A DNA stretch of 64,000 nucleotides from Spirodela intermedia (GCA_902729315.2 LR746278.1:686001-750000), one strand, 5' to 3'. Shown: positions 44,201 through 55,690, numbered from the stretch's first letter. Translations and numbers: made by a program. Notes: generated by a model from the letters alone, not told the origin.

Positions 44201-44329
44201 CTCTCTGACCTCGCCGGCGCTCGCTTCCTGGAGTTGAACCCCAGATCCTTGATGGTGGAGATCGGAGGCCTCGCGTTGCCTCTCGGGAAGAACTTCTCCC
44301 TGACCTGGCGGATGGAGATAGGGAGCTGA
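41257..44329 (+). CDS. XYL1: GH31 alpha-xylosidase, XYL1-like
   Basis: Secreted glycosidase that removes alpha-xylose from xyloglucan oligosaccharides in the cell wall. Exons are 41257-41489, 41708-42387 and 42483-44329, with GT-AG borders and correct phases, giving 919 residues, the usual XYL1 size. The start at 41257 gives a clean signal peptide ([25 protein letters not shown]); an upstream in-frame ATG at 41113 would bury it. Family blocks are [58 protein letters not shown] (across exon 2/3), [10 protein letters not shown], the nucleophile in [13 protein letters not shown] (Asp about 451), the acid/base in HWTGDN (Asp about 576), [10 protein letters not shown] and [22 protein letters not shown]1 differs from plant alpha-glucosidases of the same family in overall sequence, and the match to XYL1 is consistent across its length. 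The gene looks intact. Confidence 0.95.
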
Positions 44330-45030
44330 CCCGGCTGGCTCTCCTTTCATATCCCTCCTTCCTAGTTCAGCGGAAGCATCCGCCTATCGCCCCCGTACGC
44401 ACTCCTGGTTTTCTTTCCTCTGGTTCGTCGTCCGACACCGCCAAGCTCTTCCTCGTGAAACCTTGGAGATTTGCAAGTGTTGACCTTTCTAATTAGACCA
44501 GATTGACCTCTTCACTTATTGAATCATCCTGCTTCTGACCTATCAAATATCGAGCAAGATATCGAACACGAGCTTTGAGAGACTTTCCTACGGACCTGCG
44601 GCGCAAGTGAAAGCTCCCTGGGCGCGCCGCCGGAGGCAGATGCGTGGACAGCACACGTGCCTTCCGGATGACCTATACGAACAGAGGGCTAACCATTACA
44701 ATCTTACAGTAAGAATTAATTTAATGCAGTAGGAGCAGAGAGTGTCGCATGGCAATTTGACTTCGTCGGACTGTGGGTATGACTTACTTTTCTTAAGATA
44801 CTTATCGACTAGGTTTTTGAATTATCACAAGTTGACCTTGTGCTTCCACATTACATCCTTCTATGCGTCCTCTCCACTTAACAAAAAAAATCGACAGAAC
44901 TTTGTGAAGAATTATTTATCTTGATAAATCTCCTGTCTTAATATACTAAGTTGGTGTATTAGATGCACATAAGTAGTGTTTGTTAAAGATGATTACACTC
45001 TGTATCCTCCTCGTCACAATGCATCGAAGA
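44330..45030. other. 3' flank of alpha-xylosidase and spacer
   Basis: No gene is seen. The GC content falls steadily, and the region passes into retroelement debris near 45000. Confidence 0.5.
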
Positions 45031-45910
45031 TTAGGTAGATCCTTAATCTTTGTCACAAGTTGAGTACTAGCCCAAGGTGTTGTTTCATCCACTCGACATT
45101 AAATTAATATGAGATGCTCAGCATTGAACTCCACCTCACATTAGTGTTGATTTTTATATACATTTTCATTGGGCAAGATATGCACATCAATGTCTCATGT
45201 GTCTCTATTAGGTGTTTCTCATGTGCATGCATGAACTAATGTGCCACTAAGTTATATAGCAGACTAGTCTATGTTGTATGCTTCTATGTAGCCTCCTTGT
45301 CATGAGTTTTAACAATGATGGTTCTATCATCGACCTCTAAAGGAGGTTGTATAAGAGTTGAGTGACATCTAACGTCTACTCAATTCTCTTGATTCGTTAT
45401 GACATAATAACAAATATCTTCAACATGTTGCTTATATCATTGTTTGACTATTAATTTGCAAATGAAATTATGTGCCCAAGTTACTATAGATAGTTATCCG
45501 AAAATACACAATGAATCATACATCTTGATCATTAATGATGTCCTATAAATAATGATAATGCTTCACAACATTGGTTATCAATTGTGTTGGAATGAACATG
45601 AAGTACTTTCAAAACTAATCAATTACAATGAAAGTTATGTTCAGATCATTCACCCTTAGCAGCCTAATGGTGAAGTCCATATAAATTGGCCTCCTTATGA
45701 TCAACTCAAAATAGTCAATGACTCTAAGGTACATGTTCTCTTACTATGTTTAGTCTTATCTTGTTGACATACATATTATCTATTGGAGAATGGCACATGC
45801 CTCATGAGGTATATTGTCAAGGCCAACGTGTCTTTGCCACTTTTACATCTTGAAATGGTGCATCTATGATCTCTTTTAATATAATACCACTATTCACTGA
45901 AATCAATTCA
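45031..45910 (-). mobile_element. Decayed Ty3/Gypsy integrase
   Basis: With stops and shifts, the minus strand reads through a Gypsy integrase. A degenerate zinc-binding/linker region (NMYVNKIRLNIV) is followed by RRPIYMDFTIRLLRVNDLNI, matching the usual R-P-W-E-S-x-x-M-D-F-I. Next come FIVID.F.KYFMFIP, DIINDQDV.FIVYF (for IVSDRD...F) and GT.FHLQINSQT (for the S-x-x-H-P-Q-T-D-G-Q-T block). Catalytic residues are partly lost. Distal to 45400 the C-terminal domain is only faintly recognisable. Confidence 0.6.
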
Positions 45911-45999
45911 AGACTTATTTTGTGTTCCTTGGAATTGAAGTCAGTAACTACAATATCAACATGCCCTAACTATTATTTAAAAATAAATAAATACCATTC

Positions 46000-47640
46000 A
46001 ATTTACTTTGGTATTGACGAGACTAAATCGTATGGTCGTTGAATGCACACGATTCAGTGTCAAAACAAAGTCCTAATCTTACCAATTTATGATTAATCAA
46101 AGTAATTAATTAGTATAATGGTAATTAAGGGTCGAATCCACGGAGAATTAGGGAAACTTGAGAGATATCTTTGAAATTCGGTCAAATCAGACGATGAAAT
46201 TAGGTTAGAAATTGGAAACTTTAGTACATTAAGAAAGATAACTCAATTTCGAATCCATGGAATCAAAAATCAGGTGATTTGGATGAGAATTCGAAGAGTA
46301 ATCGAAGTTTGAAGTTAAGAGAAATTTTCGTATCGCGAAATGATTAAAAACAGAAATTAAAACTAAATTAAACTTAATCTACAATACTTAAAGTAAAATT
46401 AACAGTAAATGATGAAATAGTAAGATGAAAACAAACAATCTAACCCAAATTAGCCTTCGAAATGATCCAATTAATCGCCGGATGCAAGGCTTTTCATTCC
46501 GAATTTTCGAAGACGACAGAGGAGTTCAAGACTTGTTTCTTCCAATTCTTTCAATCAAACATTGAAATTAAAAATCCAACAGAAGCGGAAATGAGTTGCG
46601 AACACAATGAAAAAGATGGCGCGCGAATTGGAGCTCTAAACAAGGAGAAATTGAAGATTGATCGCGGCCGTTCTTCCGTCGCGAAGAACGGATTTTATAA
46701 AATTCGTAAATGATCGTGGCTGTCCGATCTGATGGAGTTGATCGCGATGGACGATCGCGATGAGACGCCTCTTCTCGAATCGTCGCGACGATTCGTCGAT
46801 CGTCCGATCGTGATCGTGCGGTTAAGATGTGATTGGATGTCCATCTGATGTGAATAATCTGGACCGTTATAACTCTCAATCAGACGGTCGCAATTTATTC
46901 ACTTAAGTGAGTATTTAGGCACGTGGTTGATCTCTGATCGCGTGGACCTCGATTCCACGTGATCTACGCACGCTATTTGTCGCGATGTCGATCGGACGCA
47001 CGAGATCACGCCACGCGTACTGAACATAAAAAAAACTAAGGGACTTTAGTCCCACACGGGAAAAACAAAGGACTTTAGATCCACGTGTACACGCGCGACA
47101 TATAACCCCTTTTTGCAATTTTTTAATTAATTTAAAACATTTAAAAATAAAAAATAAATATAAATATAAATAAATTCAGAAAAAATCCAGAAATTCTATA
47201 AAATTGTAAAAATCATAACTTTCAAAATACAACTCCAAATTAATTCAAATTTGTTTTTTTATTCAAAATTGAATAATCTATCATTATAAAAGGTCAAATT
47301 ATTAAAATAAGAAGAGAATAAATTTTAATTAATTTTATACATTTATGTATTATATAAAATAAATTTATATAAATACATAAATGTTAATAAATATTTTTCT
47401 CTCATATTTTCACTCTTAAAACATGATTATGATCATAAATATAATTAGGATTAAAGATTGTAATGTGTAATTATTTATAATAATCTATAATTTGGTGTAT
47501 TTTAAGATCATAACATGAATTTACACAAAATGATAGAAATATACTTAAAATATAATAACATGCATATATTTGTAATGATTAATGCATTAATTTGCATCAA
47601 TAATTATATAATTACATGCATAAATAGCATGTTATCAGGT
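46000..47640. other. Foreign-looking wedge inside the Gypsy remnant
   Basis: Between the integrase (45.0-45.9 kb) and the gag-like block (49.3-49.7 kb) lies a segment of different character. It has GGGTCGAATCCACGGAGAATT at about 46130, a phrase seen in plant LTR elements, then a GC-rich patch at 46460-47100 packed with GATCG/CGATCG words, then extreme AT-rich DNA at 47110-47640. It is probably a nested insertion. No coding motif was recognised; a plus-strand frame of 83 codons at 46462-46713 has no known features. Confidence 0.4.
46776..46795. repeat. 20-bp perfect palindrome
   Basis: CGAATCGTCGCGACGATTCG reads identically on both strands. It lies in a CGATCG-rich patch; nearby words such as GATCGCGATGGACGATCGCGATG are also near-palindromic. 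Confidence 0.95.
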
Positions 47641-49279
47641 ATAACCATATATTATATCTCAAAGTAATTAATTAACATGTTGTGTATGTAGATAGTGAAG
47701 TGGCTGTGGATGAGGTAATGACATTGCACTCAAAAGAAAACATAACCTCATTATTTTCCTTATGTGCAACAACAAACACCTCTCTATTTCAACTTCTAAA
47801 TTTCCCCAGATATTAATCTTACATCATCAAGCCACCAATGACAATGTTTGAAATTTCAATGTGTACTTTAGAAAAGCTATTAAAGTTAGGTAACCACATG
47901 ATCAGCTAACTCATGACTATCTACAAACAATCAATAAAGGTGATTATATTGAATATATCAAACATATATTGTCACCTCTCAAACCATCTCAATGCAAGTA
48001 TTTCTTCAAAAACATAGTCAGCATAACCACCAAATTGGTGTAGCTCTACACCATTAAAGTATTGGGCAACTATCAATGTCACTCATCTAACCATGTCAAT
48101 GACATCTTGTGCAATGTATCTATGGGTGGTTAGGCATCAAGCATGAACTCTATTACATGATCTACCTCAATTCTACTAGACAATTAACCAAAAAATCATG
48201 TGATCGAATGTTATTAAACTTCTCTAAAATCTAAATAACTTTAAACCATAATTGTCTTAGTGTGTTAATTTCAATCTCCACTCACACCATTACAACATAA
48301 ACACTTGTAGTGGTCAACCCTACTAATTTAACCATCAGCTTATGTACCAGCAATAGGTCAATTATATTGATTCCTTCTATCACTCATACTTGCTTACACA
48401 CTGACAAAGTACTTATGTGCCCAAGACATTCATGCACATACCAATAGATGTTACATGCATGCTCTGTCCTGCTGGTTTGAGGTCCAATGAGTGACAATTG
48501 TCATGTGCCATAGGGTTATGAGCAAGGTCTCCATTTCAAAAATTGTAATCTTAACAACATCTATAGGCCTTATTGAACCTCTCATGCTCTGAAGATGAAA
48601 CATTGTTCACTCCTCTTACAAAGAAGATAACATATAAATGAGACAAGACCCTCGCTTGTGATCACGTAGAAAAATTCATGGCAAAGATGATATAAAATTA
48701 TCTATTAGTGGCCATGAAATCTACAAAAAATTCTCACGTTGACTTTAACCATCCATCACACAAGACACCAATCAAGGTACATGTCGTCAAGTTGACAACT
48801 TTGATCTAACTATCTCACCTTAAGAACATTAAATCCAACCAATACATTTTTCTTTTAAGAGAAAAAGTTGTGGATAACTACACTATTGATCATCATGATG
48901 ATATATTAATTGGTAATATTAACCTCTATATGGATCAACTTATTTTTGTTCCTTCTATTAATAAATATATACTATTACAATGTGCTTAATAGACAACAGG
49001 GTTTCAAATAAGCATGTCATCTCTCATAACTACCACTATGTGAATGGCTCATTTATCCAATTATTGAACAATCCTTTCATATGTAAGGACTACTTACTCT
49101 TTGTTGACTCATTCTACCACAATAGTCTTTGATCCTTCCTAACCCTTGTCGACCCTTTTGTGGGATTGTCACCTTCTTAACTCTTGCAATCATCATAACG
49201 ACCACTACTTTGTTCTCTTAGTTTGCAATTGTCTCATTTTTCTTGCCACTATCATATTTCAAGGAGGCAAGGAGGCAAG
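47641..49279 (-). mobile_element. Probable decayed Gypsy pol region
   Basis: The position between gag-like and integrase-like blocks on the same strand suggests remnants of protease, reverse transcriptase and RNase H. I could not find conserved motifs clear enough to place them, so this assignment is by context. Confidence 0.3.
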
Positions 49280-49700
49280 AGTTTTAGAGTCAATGAGGGC
49301 ATTGGTGATCACTATGACCCTTTTGTACATCCCTCACTCATTAGCATTGCAACTCCATTTTCACATGTAGTTGTAACAATGTTATAAATTTAAAAAGGCT
49401 ATTCTCATCAAACATGTTTTCTATGTCAAGGCAGAGTGAAGTGAACTGTTTCATATACTCTCTCACTAATGTAATATACTTCAAATATTGATGCACATCA
49501 TGGACCATTTAAGCATTTTTGGTTAGGTAAACACTACTCATTGAATTTCTGAATAAATTCTTCTCTTGTGTTAATGGGGTATTGAGTTTACACCTCCATC
49601 TATATTTTCTATCAAAGTTTAATATTTCTTGTCAGATACATATTTCTCAACATAACTTCATAACCTTCTTTTCCTATGGGGTGCGGAATAGTTCAAAGTA
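49280..49700 (-). mobile_element. Decayed Gypsy gag-like block
   Basis: Minus-strand fragments such as NTREEFIQKFNE, followed by YISER.Y...FTSLCLDIENMFDENSLFKFI, resemble the plant retrotransposon gag core (W-x-x-F-x-x-x-F ... SVxEYxxxFxxL). Stops and frameshifts interrupt it. Its place and strand fit the integrase remnant at 45.0-45.9 kb as the 5' end of one old element. Confidence 0.45.
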
Positions 49701-51391
49701 ATATTTAGAGCTACCTGAAATTTTCAATTTGTTACCCATTTCTTGTACCCCACAAATGCCCTAAACTCAAGGAACATTTCATGACATGCAACTCACTTGC
49801 AGCATATTTTCTACTAATAATTTATTAGGGTCATATTAAATGCAAGGTTTTGATGTGTTCACCCAATTCTTCTATTACAATGTTACTTCCCTATTTTAAG
49901 TTTGAGTGAGCAGTTACTTCACTTACAGCTATTTGAGCATATACCATGTGTTCCTTAGGTGCATAGAAACAAGTTTTACTAGCTTCCATTCTGTTAACCA
50001 ATAAGACTACTCATTCTTCCAATTGAATAAATCTCTAGCTTTGTGTTCTAATTTCATAGGCCATCACTAGTGAATTTGCTGTTACTTAGACTCTAATGTA
50101 TCTATTTTGATACTACCTATTACATAGTCATCATGAATGTACCTTTGAAATTTTCAATCATATGAAACATTTGTTATATCTTTGACATTGAGCAACTTCT
50201 GACTCTATAGAGACTTAGCGGAACTACACACACAAAATTAGGAAGTCACTAGTTGACACTAAAGATATAACAGAGAGAAAAAATCAAAGCATTATTCGCC
50301 TCACTACCTTGGATATTACAACGGGTCTCAATTTGTAAAGGGAGGGTAGAACAAGAGAAGTGTCAAGCATACATTTGCGTTGCTTGGGCGTTCAAGCATA
50401 CATTTGTTGACATTATGCGCACTACGCCCGGTGGCACTCTTCATCGTATTTTGCCACATGCCACCACACACTTTGTGATATTTATACCCTGCCGCCTGGT
50501 GCTCTGCGCAGTTGTGTAGCCGCATAGAGTCACTAGCACGCAGCCTCTTTGTACCTGCCGGCCAGTGCTGTGTTGTGCTGCCGTGCACATAGCACCACTC
50601 TTCGCGTGCCGCGCCATGTCATGCCGCATCGAATGCGCGCACGCCGTGCATGTCCGCACGGTACAACGCCCAGTCCTACTCCGACGGTGAGGTAATGTGC
50701 CTGGAACTACGGTCCGATGGGTCGAGGGCGTCACTAGGGAGATCGAGACCAGCCGAAATCCTGCACTCCAACCGCTGGCTCTGTGAAACGAACCAAGAGG
50801 CTGACGTCGGGCCACGGTCACGGCAATCCTTGCAGAGTTGAGTTGACCGTCTCAGACGCGCTCCTGCCACCTGCCGGGGAAAAGCCGGGAGAATGCCAGC
50901 GGGTCCTCGCTGTGAGCCCCCCGGCGGTGGCGCTCGATTCCCAGATGACGATTCAGAGCTTCCCGTCCGACCGGAGCTGGTGCGAGCCTGCGGAGTCGTC
51001 TCCCACGGCCTACCGGCCTCCGACTCTGACGATTCGGCGGGTGGAGCGCCTACCTCAGGCGAAGAACCACTGACGGAAATGGGGGGAGAGAAAGACGGTA
51101 ACGGTCAAATGTTTTCTACCCGTCTTTCTCTCGTTGATGGAGAAAGTTACCCTTCTCCGATCAGATGGAGTTCTACCCGTCTCATGTCCATAAGTTTTCT
51201 CTTGAGACCCGCAGTTGGGTCGGAGACCCGCGTAATTACCCAATTGACCATTTGCTTGCCGTTGAGCCGTTAAACCGTTAATCTCGTTAATCCACGTAAG
51301 TCAACCTTGTCGTCGTCCTGCACTTTTCAGTGGAGACGTTTCCCTTTGTATTTCAGTGGGCTGGGGAAAAGTGGGTTCGATGAGAGAGAAG

Positions 51392-51423
<32 letters not shown>

Positions 51424-51704
51424 GCACTTTTAGCCACTTTCAGATGAGAAACAGGGTGAGAGTGAGTAGACAAAACCGTGGGGGGCCGGCACCAAACCGC
51501 GGCGAGGAGGATTCCCAGCCACTTCTTATAGTTCGCTCACATGTTCAGATCCAGCCTGTGGGAAACCGGCTGCGCCCGTTCATATTTCTCATCTCCCTTT
51601 CGTCGAATCCAACCGCAAGCTCCTCCCACGCGCATATAAATCCGATCCCCTTCCCCATCTTTCTGCAGAGAATCCGGAAGAAAAAGAAGAAGAAGAAGAA
51701 AGAA
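49701..51704. other. Spacer: retroelement flank, then GC-rich region before the small-gene cluster
   Basis: At 49701 to about 50300 the sequence is AT-rich. At 50347-50391 the word TCAAGCATACATTTG occurs twice. At 50400-50900 it is GC-rich with TGCCG/GTGC words and unsupported frames, possibly an LTR of the Gypsy remnant. At 51396-51423 is a (CT)n run. A TATA-like ATATAAAT at about 51633-51640 lies 65-75 nt before the first small gene. Confidence 0.4.
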
Positions 51705-52028
51705 ATGGCGAAACGGGTCAGAGAGGGGACAAGCGGCGTCCAGGTGCCGCAGCAGGGAAAGCTCGAGAGCTCCGCCCCGCCACCGTCGGCAAAGCGCTGC
51801 AGGGCGGCGCCGGAGGCCAGCGGCGAGTGGGCCGTCGGCCAGTGCCCGGCGGGTTTGCCGAGGTGGAGACAACTGTGGGAGGGGAGGGGGGGAGGGATGG
51901 CGGTCGATTACGAGGAGCTTCTATGGGGCTGGTTCCCCTTCGTCGACGAGGACTTCTCGTGCGAAGGGGAGGAGGGGTGGCTCTGCATCTGGGGCTACGA
52001 CGAACAGAGGCATGCTCTCTGCGAATAA
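51705..52028 (+). CDS. Small Trp-rich acidic protein, paralogue A, function unknown
   Basis: An intronless frame of 107 residues, clearly related to the frame at 53272-53694. N-terminal: a bipartite basic signature, AKRVREG then SAKRCR about 22 residues later, suggesting nuclear import. C-terminal half: LPRWRQLW, a Gly/Arg linker, AVDYEELLWGWFPFVDEDF, then an acidic stretch and WLCIWG. Five tryptophans and a run of acidic residues sit within about 45 residues. The start at 51705 follows a purine-rich leader, and a TATA-like element is correctly spaced upstream. I do not recognise a named family with certainty. Conservation of the block between the two paralogues, where their flanks differ, shows selection on protein sequence. 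Confidence 0.7.
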   Translation: MAKRVREGTSGVQVPQQGKLESSAPPPSAKRCRAAPEASGEWAVGQCPAGLPRWRQLWEGRGGGMAVDYEELLWGWFPFVDEDFSCEGEEGWLCIWGYDEQRHALCE

Positions 52029-53271
52029 GTCTGACAGATTGCTGTAGATATGACGAGAGAGAGATAGAGGGAGAGCGAGAGAAAGCGGCAGTGCTAATTT
52101 TCTGTTTCTGATCTTTTCCCTTTGTTAGACCTAACACTTGAGATTTTGGGTAGAAGACGACACCGAAGAATTACATCTTATGTTGCCGTTGATCTCAGCG
52201 AGAGCTATTCCGAGTTATTTCGTTTATCCATTCGAACAGGACCGCCAAGGAGAGAGAGTCGGCGTGCCGCCCTAGCCGCCGCCGCCTGCCGGCGAGAACA
52301 AGTATCAATATATTCAAATTAATGAGCACGTCTGGCAAATAGTGTAATCAATCTCATCCGAAATAAATAATCAGTCTGAAGATCAGATCCGATAAACTCG
52401 CTGTTGCAGCCCCGTCGGCGAACCCTTCACGGAGAAACCCTTCCTCCCCAGATGGTGACCCACCGCGGAGCTGTACACCGGGAATCGTCGGCCCACCGTA
52501 GCTCTTCCCTCCGGTGACGACGAAGATCCGCCGGCGGCCGCAGGGCGGCAAAGCGCGATGAGCGGTCTGGTCAGAGGGAGGAGCAGACAAAACCCGCAGT
52601 CCCGTGCGGGACACTTGCCCTTTTCCTGGTTTCCCGTGGTCGCTCCCATGCCCACCGAGCTCCCCCGATTCTCGCACCAGACAGCCGCCCTTCTAAAGGG
52701 GCACCTTGCCAACCCTTTCGTGTGCCGTTGGGAAGGATAAGACCCATCTCTCTCTCTCTCTGTGACAACCGATGGGACCCGTGATCTCACTCGGCCAGCT
52801 GTAGTTCATGCACGTTCTACATGCAGGGGGGGGGACCATTATACCGAGGGAAGACGTGGTTCTCTGGGAACCACGCAGCTTACATGTCGGCGGGGCAACT
52901 CCTCTTCCCGGGAGCCCGGCGGAGGGTCGCTGGTGACATGGGTCCCTAGGACCCCGCCCTCACTAAAGCCGGCGGGCCCTGAATCAACACCGCGCTCACG
53001 AATCGGAGTGTTTTTCTCTGTAGCGCCTTTACTAGACACCAACGGCTGAGGGAACCTGCGGCATGGGATGCAAGCTGCGGACAACTCGTAGTCGACTTTC
53101 ACCTTCAGGGGGATGTCCTCTTCGGTCGCTGCCGTCGCCGGACGGGCAAGAGACCAGCTCTATTATCCTGTTCACGGCTCCGTTGATTCCAGCACCAAGG
53201 TTCCTCTTCTCGCCTACCGCCCCTATAAACCCACCCCTGGTCCCCGCCGATCCTCCGCTGTGCGTACGAAG
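52029..53271. other. Spacer between the two paralogues
   Basis: The sequence is GC-rich with many short unsupported frames on both strands and no recognisable domain. A TATA-like TATAAA at 53224-53229 lies about 45 nt before the second paralogue's start, so the promoter of that gene occupies the right end. Confidence 0.45.
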
Positions 53272-53694
53272 ATGAACGTCATGAGGCCGGCGAAGCGGGG
53301 CAGGGACGACGGTGGCGCTCTCCGCCCCCCCCCGTACGCCGAGCGAGGGAGCCCCGCCGATCGGCCGCCGGCGAAACGTCTACGGGATTACACTTTTGTA
53401 GCGGGTGGGAGATCGGAACCGGAGCCAGAAGCGATGGGAGCAGCGGCCGGCGATGCTCTAGGAGGAGGAACTCCGGCGGCGGCGGCGCTGCCGAGGTGGT
53501 GGCAGTTGTGGCGGGGGAGGGGCGGAGACACGGCGGTCGACTACGAGGAATTGCTGTGGGGTTGGTTCCCGTTCGTAGACGAGGACTTCGCCGGAGACGG
53601 AGAAGAAGACGGGTGGCTCTCCATTTGGGGCAGCGAGATGGTGTGGCCGCCCTTAAACAACAGGATCGCTTCCTCGACGGCGGCGTCTTGCTGA
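53272..53694 (+). CDS. Small Trp-rich acidic protein, paralogue B, function unknown
   Basis: An intronless frame of 140 residues. It has basic patches AKRGRDD and PAKRLRDY near residues 6-40, an Ala/Gly-rich spacer, LPRWWQLWRGRGG, the block AVDYEELLWGWFPFVDEDF identical to paralogue A, then an acidic stretch and WLSIWG, and a C-terminal tail absent from A. The frame is open further upstream to an ATG at 53113, but a TATAAA at 53224 places transcription start later, so 53272 (or the in-frame ATG at 53281) is preferred. Likely nuclear by its basic motifs; no catalytic motif is visible. Its role is unknown. Confidence 0.7.
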   Translation: MNVMRPAKRGRDDGGALRPPPYAERGSPADRPPAKRLRDYTFVAGGRSEPEPEAMGAAAGDALGGGTPAAAALPRWWQLWRGRGGDTAVDYEELLWGWFPFVDEDFAGDGEEDGWLSIWGSEMVWPPLNNRIASSTAASC

Positions 53695-54435
53695 TCCGCC
53701 ATGCCCGCCAGACTCCATTTCTTTCTCGATCAGACCTTCGATCGACCTTCTTCCAGCCCCATGAATCTCGACCCGCGAGATTTAGCCTCGAGTTACCCAC
53801 CAGGGACGTACGACCCAGTTCATCGACTTTCACGCTGCAATTTGACCCCCGAGACGAACAGAGGGGCAGATGCGCCACACCTCCCTCCACCCAGAGCTTC
53901 TCCTAACCTTCATGTAATCGTCAAAGCTTCGATTCTATTCGTCTCTCTCTCTCTAGATGTAGCCTCACCTTTCAGTCAGTAGGTACCAAAACCATTTGAA
54001 AAAATATTCCAAGATTTCATAAATGAGTTGACTTTACAAGTCTTTGCCAGCGGACACAAATAGAGGGAATTATTTATTTCCTCCAAGTTCGAGAATCACG
54101 CCTATTACCGAGATCCACGCCGACACTTAGCTGGCTGGCGCTACTATTGTTTAGTAGGCCCTCGTCGTCGAGGCCCACTGGGCCTGTGGAGGTTGGGGGT
54201 CGACGATGGGCCAACGTCAGTGCGAACGTGACTGGGAAACACCCAGACGATGAATAATGGGACGATTTTACTCCGTCTCGAAGGGCCCACGGGTTTAGTC
54301 ACACCCACTTCCCCTCTCAATGATAGCAAACGGGCCGTGGACCCCTCTTCTTCGGCTTTCAAATGGGCCAGACGTTGCCGTCAAGAAAGGAATATGCTTC
54401 CACGTTCGAGGGGGCCAGAGAGAACCGATGGATAG

Positions 54436-54501
<66 letters not shown>

Positions 54502-54822
54502 GTGGAGAAGCCACGTCAAGGGGGGGCGGCCTGTCTTGCGGTTGGGATCTTGCGCAGTTCAACTGGCCGACCGTCCAACCCACCCAGCGGAAGGGTCGGC
54601 GACGGCGGCACCGTCTCCGCCAGCGCAGCCCACGTTCTTGTTTATATTCCCGATCAGTTCAAACGGAGAACGTCGCCGATAATTGCACATAAAATAATTT
54701 AAAGAAGAGAGAATTTTCTGGCTCTCTCTCTCTCTCTCTCTCTCTGCACCTCTCTCAGTTCAACCGACGACGTGGCCGGACACTCCACATAAAGTAATAG
54801 AAAAAAAAGAGATAATTTTGTG

Positions 54823-54859
<37 letters not shown>

Positions 54860-55000
54860 CCCTCGCACGCATGCACGTACCGTTACAACGACCATTTTGG
54901 GGTATATTATTACAATTCCTTTTGTTTTTGGGTAAACGGCAGATCTTCGGGAGCCTCTGGGAATGGGGGTATAAGCTCAATATAAATGTTGGTGCGGCGC
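53695..55000. other. Spacer with microsatellites
   Basis: 53695 to about 53950 is the 3' flank of paralogue B. At 54120-54370 several GGCCCA/TGGGCC words occur. At 54432-54500 lies a (GATA)n-(GA)n compound microsatellite. No gene is seen. Confidence 0.5.
54668..54867. repeat. Tandem duplication, 100-bp period, each unit with (CT)n
   Basis: CACATAAAATAATTTAAAG at 54686 recurs as CACATAAAGTAATAGAAAA at 54786, each followed by GAGA(G/T)AATTTT(C/G)TGG and a CT run, and each preceded by ACGTSGCCG. The two units have diverged at several sites. Confidence 0.75.
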
Positions 55001-55008
55001 CAAATGTG

Positions 55009-55690
55009 ACGTCCCTCGCGGAGATTTTCGCGCCGTGGAGATGTGACGTGGCCGGCCATCTCTGACCCTCAAAACTGTCGCCTGTCCACGTCGCCCTCCA
55101 CGTAAGAGCGACGGTTTCTCCGTCGGATAGTTCCAAGGTCGATTATTTTCCAGATAAGCATGTGACTAAATTATTTAAAAACCCATCGGTTACCGATTTA
55201 ACCGCCTTTTTCAAAAATATCATCTAACCCTTTCGGCTCCTAAACACGATCACCGGTCTAGAAACTCACGTGGCCGTTCAACGGCCGGAGGTCTCTGCAC
55301 GTGCGATCGGCCGTCGGCTCCGGGATCGCGGACCAACGGGCCGCGTGGAACGCCGCGCCAAGTGGACCGGGAAAACGAGTCACGTGAGGCAGGGCCGATT
55401 TCTTCAGGTACACGTCACGGCGGGCCGATTCTCGAGCCCACCGTAATATCCCGAGATCTGACGTCACCAATCGAACGAGTCAGCTCGGGAGGTCTCTTTT
55501 TATTGTGGACCCTACTTTTAGACGCACGATCGGTGCCGTTTGGTTGAGATGCACGCGACACCACACGTGCCAATGCTCTATCTGGATGCTTCTTTCACGT
55601 GGGAAGACGATCCATCGGTCGCAGATGGTCCAGGACTCACGTGGGGGCCGCCTGTTTTCGGACTCCAAAGCGCGGATTCCAGAGACGTCC
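55009..55690 (+). promoter_or_regulatory. G-box/ABRE cluster upstream of the AITR/DIG-like gene
   Basis: Perfect G-boxes CACGTG are at 55267-55272, 55298-55303, 55381-55386, 55564-55569, 55596-55601 and 55638-55643. Further ACGT cores include GACGTGGC at about 55045-55052, CCACGTC and CCACGTA near 55086-55104, TACACGTCA near 55410 and TGACGTCA near 55459-55466. Such ACGT elements bind bZIP (ABF/AREB) and bHLH factors; several next to each other give ABA response. They lie 340-970 nt before the ATG. Confidence 0.75.

Noticed and set aside
46120-46150. GGGTCGAATCCACGG as a possible tRNA T-arm
   Set aside because: No acceptor or anticodon stem is found around it. The phrase is common in plant LTR elements.
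50650-51273. Open frames of 60-126 codons on both strands before the small-gene cluster
   Set aside because: They are overlapping chance frames in GC-rich DNA with no recognisable motif and no promoter layout.
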